Below the pieces are notes generated by a model, which was not told where the DNA came from, ran no database searches, and saw only the letters and a list, made by a program, of their open reading frames with translations. Source: Nocardioides albidus (GTDB taxonomy: Bacteria > Actinomycetota > Actinomycetes > Propionibacteriales > Nocardioidaceae). From it: a DNA stretch of 49,174 nt. The stretch is from the NCBI RefSeq assembly GCF_006335005.1, contig NZ_VDMP01000025.1:400988-450161 (forward strand). The letters are read 5' to 3'. Shown here piece after piece: positions 43,194 through 49,174 of this stretch; position 1 is the first letter of the stretch; every line of letters starts with the position of its first letter. A program made the translations under genes and the position numbers.

Positions 43194-44629
43194 CAGGTCA
43201 GCGGGCCGACGATCCGGATGTCCTCGTTGATGCGCGTGTCGTGCTCGTCGATGGCGGTCGCCTCGACCGCCTGCCACGCGGCCCGGGCGGGGATCCTCTT
43301 GTCGCGCATGACCGCCGCGACGAGCCCGGTCACGATCGGCGTCGAGAACGACGTGCCGCTCCACTGGGCGAGCCCGTCGAACTTCCGCACGATGCCGGCG
43401 TGCGGAGGCTCGTGGCAGGTGTAGGCGCCGACCGGGAACGCGTTCACCAGGTCGCGGCCGCGGGCGTAGATCTTCACCCAGTCCTTGCCGTAGTTGGAGA
43501 AGTCCGAGACCTTGCGGTCCGGGTCGACCGAGCCGACCGACACCGCCCACGAGAAGGCCGCCGGCCAGAACTTCTCGTCGCTGGCGTCGTTGCCGGCGGC
43601 AGCGATGACGAGGACGTCGTCGCGTTCGGCGAGGCGATGCTCAGCGGCGAGCATTGCGAAGGACAGCGGAGGACGACCGCACCGGGTGTGGGTCCCGGCG
43701 GAGATGCTGACCAGCTGGGGATGGTTGTCGTCGCCGAGTGCCTCGTCGAGCTGCCGGACGATCCTCGACTCCCAGATGGCGCCTCCGCGGGTCAGCAGTC
43801 CCTCGACCTCGATCCGGGTCTCCGGGGCCAGGCAGCTGATCACGCCCGCGACGAAGGTGCCGTGGCCGGCGTACGGGTGGATCGCGGTCCGGTCGACGCG
43901 CTCCTCGTCGGTGGCGTCGGCGAAGACGTCGTCCGACTCCAGCCAGGGCGAAGCATCGCTGTCGATGGCCTCCATCCAGAGCCCGGTGTCGACCACGGCC
44001 ACCCGGATCTTGTCCTTCGGGTCGGGCGCCGGCGTCGGGTCCGCCTCCTGGGGCGGCCAGGGCGTGCGACTCCGGGGGACCTCCGGCTCGGTGGCCGGGC
44101 AGAGTCCGCCCCTGGTCGTCACGTACATGATGTGATCGGGCGTTGCGACGGGCGGACTGTCGGCGTCGTCCTGACGACCGAAGTGGTCGTCGAGCTCGTC
44201 GAGCGTCGCCAGCACGTCGTCGGCGCGGTCACGTCGGGACGGGAGCCGGATCGTGACCAGCCGGCCCTTGATCGGCTCCTCGACCGGCTCCGGCTCGCCG
44301 CCGAAGTCCTCCCCACGCTCGCGGAACCAGGTCAGCACCTCGTCGAGACGTTCGGCCTGCACCAGGAGGTGCCCCGGGCGGTAGAGGTACGTCAGGTCGG
44401 CGTCGTCCTTCACCGGGCTGTTCTCCGGGCCGGCAGTCGCGACCTCGCCCTTGAACGCATCGCGGATGATCCCGGCCTGGACCCGCCGGACCTCGCGGCC
44501 GAGCTCGGCGGGATCGGTCGGACGGACGTCGGCTGGTTCGGAGCGAGGTCTGCCCCAGGGCAGTCGGAGCAGCCGGAGCAGCGCGCTGAGCGGGTTGTTC
44601 GAGCGAGTAGGACCGTCGGACGTGGACAT
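43193..44629 (-). CDS. Cytoplasmic S8 (subtilisin-like) serine protease
   Basis: A 478-residue protease. The catalytic triad is complete: Asp214 in VAVVDTGLW, His256 in YAGHGTFVAGV and Ser427 in GTSFSTPIVTG; the oxyanion Asn is in VIAAAGNDASD. The first ~200 residues have no signal peptide and include a domain (LTYLYRPGHLLVQAERLDEV, then GRLVTIRLPSRRDRADDV) that could be an inhibitory prodomain or a partner-binding domain. The enzyme therefore acts in the cytoplasm. It is divergent from the TPR-CHAT gene over 111 bases. ATG 44629 follows an AGGAG box. Long antisense frames through the CHAT gene into this one are artefacts. Confidence 0.92.
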   Translation of the reverse strand: MSTSDGPTRSNNPLSALLRLLRLPWGRPRSEPADVRPTDPAELGREVRRVQAGIIRDAFKGEVATAGPENSPVKDDADLTYLYRPGHLLVQAERLDEVLTWFRERGEDFGGEPEPVEEPIKGRLVTIRLPSRRDRADDVLATLDELDDHFGRQDDADSPPVATPDHIMYVTTRGGLCPATEPEVPRSRTPWPPQEADPTPAPDPKDKIRVAVVDTGLWMEAIDSDASPWLESDDVFADATDEERVDRTAIHPYAGHGTFVAGVISCLAPETRIEVEGLLTRGGAIWESRIVRQLDEALGDDNHPQLVSISAGTHTRCGRPPLSFAMLAAEHRLAERDDVLVIAAAGNDASDEKFWPAAFSWAVSVGSVDPDRKVSDFSNYGKDWVKIYARGRDLVNAFPVGAYTCHEPPHAGIVRKFDGLAQWSGTSFSTPIVTGLVAAVMRDKRIPARAAWQAVEATAIDEHDTRINEDIRIVGPLT

Positions 44630-44740
44630 GGCCGCTCCTGAGGGGGGAGGGCTCGGGCCGATTGCACCGGGCGGCGCTAACGTAGTGCTGCCCCGCGGCG
44701 CCGTAAAGGAGTTCGCGCCCTTCTTCCTGTCGAGGCTGCC

Positions 44741-47275
44741 ATGCAGGAACTGCTGGACCTGGCGCTGGACCAGCCCGAACGGGCCCGCCGGCGCGCGGAG
44801 GAGCTCCTCGCCGCGCCGGACACGGACGACCTCGGCCGCTCGTTCGCGCTGCAGGCGCTCGGCATCGTCCTGCGCGACGGCGGTCACGCCGAGAAGGCGC
44901 TCGACGTGCTCCGGGCTGGACTCGTCGCCGCGATGACGGTCGGCGATCCGGATCGCGTTCGAGACGTCCGGGCCACGCTCGGCGTGACGCTGGCATTCGT
45001 GGGACGCTCGGGCATCGCTCTGCGGGAGCTGGAAGCGGCCATGGACGGGGCGACGGGCGAGGTCGCGGCGAAGGTGGCGATGCGCCTTGCGGCAGTGCTG
45101 ACCATGCTCGGCCGGCACGTGGAGGCGGCACCGGTGCTGCGGGGTGCGCTGGACGAGCTGGTGCGGTGCGGGAACCGTGGCTGGGAGGCGCGGACCCGGG
45201 CATGGTTGGGACACGTGCACCTCCACCTCGGGCGGGTGGACGACGCCGAGAACGAGGTCAGCGAGGCCGCGAGGATCCTTGCCGAGGAAGGGGCCTGGGT
45301 CGACCGGCTCTCGACCCTGAGCAGCCTCGCGGAGGTCGCACTCGCCCGCGGCGACCACGCCGCAGCTCTCCGACGCTTCGGCGACACGGTCGACGCGGCG
45401 GCGGCAGCGGGCCGACCCGTGATCTTCGAGGTGGTCGCCCGGTTCGCCGATGCCTACCTGGCGGCGGGCCTGCCGTCGGACGCGGTCGCCCTGATGCGGA
45501 GCTTCGACGGGGAGCTCGCTCCTCTGGACCAAGCCGAGTTCCTCGCGGCGCTCGCCCGGGCCCTCCTCGCCGCCGACGAGCCGACCCAGGCCGCTGACAC
45601 GGCCCGTCGTGCGGTGGAGCTGTTCCGCAGCCAGGACCGGCCCTGGTTCCGCCTCCGTGCGCGGCTGACCGCCGTCCGCGCGCGCCTCGCGCTCGACGAC
45701 GTGCGCGGCCTGGCCCAGGAGGCGGCGGCGGTCGCCGACGAGCTGCACACCCAGGGAGCGGACGAGGCGCCACTCGCCCTGACGATCGCCGGTCGCCTGG
45801 CGACGGGCGCCGACAGGGCGGAGTTCTGGAGCCGCGCGGCGTCGTACCGCCACCACCCGAACGCCCTCGTCCGCGCCGGCGCCTGGCACGCCCAGGCCCT
45901 GTCGCGTGAGGAGACGCGCGACCGGGGCGGCGTCCTGCGGGCGGCCGCTGCCGGGCTCGACGCGATCGACGAGCACCGGCGGTTGATCGGGTCGTCCGAG
46001 CTCCGGGCGCTGGCGACCACGCACGGCCGCGAGCTGACGACCATCGCCCTGCGGCACGCCGCCTCTGACGCGCGCACCCTGCTGCGGTGGAGTGAGCGAA
46101 CGCGAGCCACGGCGCTGGCGCAGCCGCCGGCGACGTCGGACGCCACGACCATCCCCGCCTCGCTCGCGGCGCTGAGAGACAACGGGCGACAACTGGCGGA
46201 GGCCCGGCAGGAGGGCGCGCCGACCGATGAGCTCGAGCGGGAGCGGCTGCGGCTCGAGCGGGCGGTGCGGGCGGAGAGCCACACGCTGTCGGCGACGACA
46301 GCGGCTCAGCAACGGCCGGCGAGCGTCGAGCAGATCCTCGCCGCGACCGGAGACACCGCACTGGTCGAGCTGGTCGACGTCGACGGGACACTGCACGTCG
46401 TGGTCGCCCACGCCGGCAGGGTCCGGCGGCGCGTGGCCGGCACCCTCGACGAGATCGCCGCGCTGCTCGGCCCGGCCGCGATGCTGCTGCGCCGGGCGGC
46501 GCGCGGCCGCCCCGCCGACACCGCTGCCCTCGGCGTGCGGCTGCAAGAGGCGATCCTCGGCGACGCGGTGCGTCTGCTTCCGGACGCTCCGGTCGTACTC
46601 GCTCCGACCGCGCGCCTGCACGGACTGGCCTGGTCGCTGCTCCCGACGCTGCACGACCGCCCGTTCGCCGTCGTACCGTCGGCCGGCCAGTGGCTGCGCG
46701 CCCGAGCAACGCCGCGTCCGGAGCCGGCCAGCACGGTCCTCGTCGCGGGCCCGGCGCTGGCGAGCGGTGGAGCGGAGGTGCCGGTCCTCGCCGAGCGCCA
46801 CCGCGAGGCGGTGCTGCTCGACGGCCCCCGGGCCACCCTCGACGCGGTGCTGACCCACCTCGACGGCGCGGGCCTGGTCCACCTGGCCGCGCACGGGCGG
46901 TTCCGCGCCGACAGCCCGCTGTTCTCCGCGCTCGACCTGGCCGACGGACCCCTGACCGTGCACGACCTGGAGCGGATCCCGCGGGCGCCGTACCGCGTCG
47001 TGCTCTCGGCCTGCGAGTCCGGCGTCCTCGCTCCGGTCGGAGCGGAGGAGCTGCTGGGCCTGGCCGCGGCGCTGTTCTCGCTCGGCACCGCGGGCCTGGT
47101 GTGCAGCGTCGGCGAGGTCAACGACGCCGCCACCGCCGCGCTCATGGTCGACCTCCACGCCGCGCTCGCCGCCGGGCGCGACCCGGCCACCGCGCTGTGC
47201 GAGGTCCGACGCCGGGCCGTCGGCGACCCGGTGGCCGCGGGCACTGCCGCGGCATTCCTGGCACTCGGCGTGTGA
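44741..47275 (+). CDS. TPR-CHAT domain protein (caspase-like)
   Basis: An 844-residue protein. Residues 1 to about 350 are helical TPR-like repeats (for example AEKALDVLRAGLVAAMTVGD and GDHAAALRRFGDTVDAA). Residues about 400-540 form a linker with coiled character. The C-terminal CHAT domain (about 545-844) has the caspase-like catalytic dyad: His718 in LVHLAAHGRF and Cys758 in VVLSACESG. CHAT proteases are activated by partner proteins and cut specific protein targets in conflict or stress systems. The gene is divergent from a cytoplasmic subtilisin, which could process it or be processed by it. ATG 44741 has a GAGG box. No signal peptide or membrane helix is present. Confidence 0.92.
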   Translation: MQELLDLALDQPERARRRAEELLAAPDTDDLGRSFALQALGIVLRDGGHAEKALDVLRAGLVAAMTVGDPDRVRDVRATLGVTLAFVGRSGIALRELEAAMDGATGEVAAKVAMRLAAVLTMLGRHVEAAPVLRGALDELVRCGNRGWEARTRAWLGHVHLHLGRVDDAENEVSEAARILAEEGAWVDRLSTLSSLAEVALARGDHAAALRRFGDTVDAAAAAGRPVIFEVVARFADAYLAAGLPSDAVALMRSFDGELAPLDQAEFLAALARALLAADEPTQAADTARRAVELFRSQDRPWFRLRARLTAVRARLALDDVRGLAQEAAAVADELHTQGADEAPLALTIAGRLATGADRAEFWSRAASYRHHPNALVRAGAWHAQALSREETRDRGGVLRAAAAGLDAIDEHRRLIGSSELRALATTHGRELTTIALRHAASDARTLLRWSERTRATALAQPPATSDATTIPASLAALRDNGRQLAEARQEGAPTDELERERLRLERAVRAESHTLSATTAAQQRPASVEQILAATGDTALVELVDVDGTLHVVVAHAGRVRRRVAGTLDEIAALLGPAAMLLRRAARGRPADTAALGVRLQEAILGDAVRLLPDAPVVLAPTARLHGLAWSLLPTLHDRPFAVVPSAGQWLRARATPRPEPASTVLVAGPALASGGAEVPVLAERHREAVLLDGPRATLDAVLTHLDGAGLVHLAAHGRFRADSPLFSALDLADGPLTVHDLERIPRAPYRVVLSACESGVLAPVGAEELLGLAAALFSLGTAGLVCSVGEVNDAATAALMVDLHAALAAGRDPATALCEVRRRAVGDPVAAGTAAAFLALGV

Positions 47276-47285
47276 GCATCGGCGC

Positions 47286-47366
47286 GGTGCACGAACGATC
47301 CCCCGTTCGGCCGGAATCGCTGCGTCCTGGCCGGAAAACGTGCGAACCGTGGATCGTTCGTGCACC
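47286..47366. terminator. Long inverted repeat with structured loop
   Basis: Bases 47286-47301 are the exact reverse complement of 47351-47366 (16 bp). The 49-base loop contains two direct copies of GGCCGGAA (47308-47316 region and 47329-47337 region) that can pair with each other's palindromic GGCCGG core. It begins 10 bases after the CHAT stop codon and ends 49 bases before the next start. Terminator function for the CHAT transcript is likely. It has the same large-loop layout as the elements at 3842-3935 and 13432-13519. Confidence 0.7.
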
Positions 47367-47415
47367 ATCCGAAACCGTCGGGCGGTCGGGCACGCGGCCC
47401 GCATAGGCTGCAGCC

Positions 47416-49174
47416 ATGTCTGAACAGCCCAGCGCCCCTCTCACCGCCCGGGAAGCCATCGCGGCCGTCCAGGGGCACGAGGCCTGGGCGATCATCCGGC
47501 GCTCCACCCGCGCGGGCGACCGCGACACCGTCGGCGTGCTCGGCGGCACCCGCAGCGTCGTCGAGTCGATCATGGACATCCCGCTCGAGACCGGCGTCCC
47601 GGAGCCGGGGCACATCTGCGACCGGCTGGTCGCCGTCCCCTTCCGCCAGGTCTCCGAGCGCGGCTTCGAGGCCCACGACGACGGCACGCCGCTCGTGGTC
47701 GTCGACGTGCAGTCCGAGCACGAGTTCTCCGTGGCCGACGTCGTCGACGCGATCGACCCGGTGGAGGTGGAGTTCACCGACCGCGGCGGCTTCGAGACCT
47801 CCGACGAGGACTACGCCAAGATCGTCGCAGCGATCATCGACGGCGAGATCGGCCAGGGCGAGGGCGCCAACCTCGTCGTCGGCCGCAACTACCGCGCCGT
47901 CGTCGCCGACTTCGGCCCGTCGGTCGCCCTCACCGTGTTCCGCCGGCTCCTCGAGCGCGAGCGCGGCGCGTACTGGACCTTCGTCTTCTTCACCGGCGAC
48001 CGCTTCCTCATCGGCGCCTCGCCCGAGCGGCACGTCTCGGTCCACGGCGGCGACGTCCGGATGAACCCGATCTCCGGCACCTTCCACCTGCGCCCGCCCG
48101 CCGGCGAGACCCGCAGCACCGAGGCGCGGCTGCGGGAGTTCCTCAAGGACGAGAAGGAGATCTACGAGCTCTTCATGGTCGTCGACGAGGAGCTCAAGAT
48201 GATGTGCGACATCTGCACCGAGGGCGGCCAGGTGCTCGGCCCGTTCCTCAAGCCGATGACGCACCTCGTCCACACCGAGTACCTCCTCGCCGGGCGCACC
48301 GCCCGTGACGTCCGCGAGGTCCTGCGGGACACCATGTACGCCGCCACGGTCACCGGCTCGCCCGTCGAGAACGCCTGCCGGCTGATCAAGGCCTACGAGC
48401 CCGAGGGCCGCGGCTACTACGCCTCCGCGCTCGCGATCTTCGGCCGCGACGAGACCGGCGAGCCCGTCCTCGACAGCCCGATCGTGCTGCGCACCGCCGA
48501 CGTCTCGCCCGCCGGCGAGCTGAAGGTGACCGCCGGTGCCACGCTCGTGCGCGACTCCGTGCCGGCGTACGAGGTCGCCGAGACCCACGCCAAGGCGGGC
48601 GGCATCCTCTCCGCCTTCGGTCTCGTGCCGGCCGCGCCGATCCCCGACGTGCCGGTCGCCGACCTGGTCGCGGACGAGGAGGTGCTGATCGCCCTCAACG
48701 CCCGCAACAACCGGCTTTCCGGCTTCTGGCTCGCCGACCAGGCCGGGACGCCCGCCGACCCGCGGCTGGCCGGGAAGTCCGCGGTCATCCTCGACGGCGA
48801 GGACGACTTCGTGAACATGCTGCGCCACATGCTCGCCCGGATGGGCATGACCAGCTCCGTGATCCGGCACGAGGAGTACGCCGACGGGGTGCTCGACGGG
48901 TACGACCTCGTCATCGTCGGCCCCGGTCCCGGCGACCCGCGTGACGACGCGGATCCGAAGATGGCCAACCTCCGCGCGGCCGTGGCCTGGCTGCTCGCCA
49001 ACGAGCGGCCCTTCGTCGCCGTCTGCCTCGGACACCAGGCGCTGTGCCACCAGCTCGGCATCCCGCTCGCCTACAAGGACATCGTCTTCCAGGGCACCCA
49101 GGCCACCGTCCTCCTCGACGGCCGGCCGCAGCGGGTGGGCTTCTACAACACCTTCGTGGGCCGCGTCGGCGACG
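47416..49174 (+). CDS. Anthranilate/aminodeoxyisochorismate synthase family fusion (TrpE-GATase, PhzE-like), 3'-truncated by window edge
   Basis: The first 586 residues of a chorismate-using enzyme. Residues 1 to about 440 are the TrpE-like (MST) part, with SGTFHLRPPAGETRSTEARL, the metal-binding DEEKEIYELFMVVDEEL-type segment and the GSPVENACRLI and GRGYYASALAIF blocks. From about residue 455 a class-I glutamine amidotransferase begins (SAVILDGEDDFVNMLRHML) with the nucleophile elbow AVCLGHQALC (Cys537); the His-Glu pair lies beyond the window. The layout, with a TrpE part shorter than in rhizobial TrpEG, resembles PhzE (2-amino-2-deoxyisochorismate synthase) and unassigned actinobacterial homologues. 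The fusion makes ammonia in one domain and uses it in the other. ATG 47416 is clear. Whether it serves tryptophan, phenazine or another pathway depends on genes outside the window. Confidence 0.88.
   Translation, partial: MSEQPSAPLTAREAIAAVQGHEAWAIIRRSTRAGDRDTVGVLGGTRSVVESIMDIPLETGVPEPGHICDRLVAVPFRQVSERGFEAHDDGTPLVVVDVQSEHEFSVADVVDAIDPVEVEFTDRGGFETSDEDYAKIVAAIIDGEIGQGEGANLVVGRNYRAVVADFGPSVALTVFRRLLERERGAYWTFVFFTGDRFLIGASPERHVSVHGGDVRMNPISGTFHLRPPAGETRSTEARLREFLKDEKEIYELFMVVDEELKMMCDICTEGGQVLGPFLKPMTHLVHTEYLLAGRTARDVREVLRDTMYAATVTGSPVENACRLIKAYEPEGRGYYASALAIFGRDETGEPVLDSPIVLRTADVSPAGELKVTAGATLVRDSVPAYEVAETHAKAGGILSAFGLVPAAPIPDVPVADLVADEEVLIALNARNNRLSGFWLADQAGTPADPRLAGKSAVILDGEDDFVNMLRHMLARMGMTSSVIRHEEYADGVLDGYDLVIVGPGPGDPRDDADPKMANLRAAVAWLLANERPFVAVCLGHQALCHQLGIPLAYKDIVFQGTQATVLLDGRPQRVGFYNTFVGRVGD

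Noticed and set aside
43193..47404. A single 1403-codon minus-strand frame covering the CHAT gene and the subtilisin
   Set aside because: The part antisense to the CHAT gene is Arg/Gly/Gln-rich without domain structure and is a by-product of codon bias; only the last 478 codons, from ATG 44629, form the real S8 protease.
1..49174. tRNA, rRNA or other classical RNA genes
   Set aside because: No cloverleaf with a TTCGANTC-type T-loop and acceptor pairing, and no rRNA-like sequence was seen in the gaps between genes.

Overview
This window looks like chromosomal DNA of a high-GC actinomycete, most probably a Nocardioides-type member of the Propionibacteriales. The basis is the very high GC at third codon positions, frequent GTG starts with 4-base GTGA/ATGA overlaps, mycothiol-dependent formaldehyde metabolism, a SigK/RskA locus, a HelR-type RNA polymerase recycling motor, an AlkB-rubredoxin fusion and short 'TCGAG...TCGAGAC' intergenic repeats. 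I see no rRNA, tRNA, CRISPR array, transposase or phage gene. Most of the window is core-like metabolism and regulation, with several accessory islands.

Layout. 1-3828: the end of an acyl-CoA carboxylase beta subunit, a biotin-dependent alpha subunit and an acyl-CoA dehydrogenase, all overlapping, for branched or medium acyl-CoA catabolism. 3842-6645: a large nested inverted repeat, a hypothetical protein, an AEC-family transporter and a YihY/BrkB membrane protein. 6721-9827: a four-gene operon with a WXG100-like protein carrying a YxxxD motif, a DUF1023 hydrolase with its own WXG-like N-terminus, and a lipoprotein, suggesting type VII secretion substrates. 9917-13424: two decayed genes (an AbiEi/DUF559-type protein and a frameshifted ferredoxin-domain remnant), then S-(hydroxymethyl)mycothiol dehydrogenase, a metallo-beta-lactamase-fold hydrolase and an EamA exporter. 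13540-14298: a protein-tyrosine-phosphatase-like enzyme.

14316-23480 (minus strand): a locus with the gene set of Mycobacterium tuberculosis Rv0449c-rskA (FAD oxidoreductase, DUF1365, cyclopropane synthase, DUF1295, sigK, rskA). Here it also carries a second cyclopropane synthase, a fasciclin lipoprotein (MPT83-like) and a sulfite-oxidase-fold membrane enzyme. The FAD oxidoreductase and DUF1365 proteins are fused in frame across a palindromic repeat. 23517-26210: a divergent RimK ligase / retropepsin-like DUF785 / succinylglutamate-desuccinylase-like trio. 26219-26697: three tandem noncoding repeats of about 155-165 bp. 26736-33135: enoyl-CoA hydratase-like protein, TetR regulator, HelR, small membrane and basic proteins, DUF445 protein. 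33301-38180: AlkB-rubredoxin fusion, a small ferredoxin, a PucR-type regulator and a ChoD-like GMC oxidoreductase. 38206-41237: TetR, MFS exporter, membrane protein and MarR with palindromic operators.

41232-47275: a compact protease module with a LuxR-type HTH protein, a small unknown protein, a sigma-70-like factor, a partner with a carboxypeptidase-regulatory-like C-terminus, a cytoplasmic subtilisin and a divergent TPR-CHAT (caspase-like) protein. This is the best candidate for an under-described, possibly conflict- or stress-related system. The window ends inside a PhzE/TrpE-GATase fusion gene.
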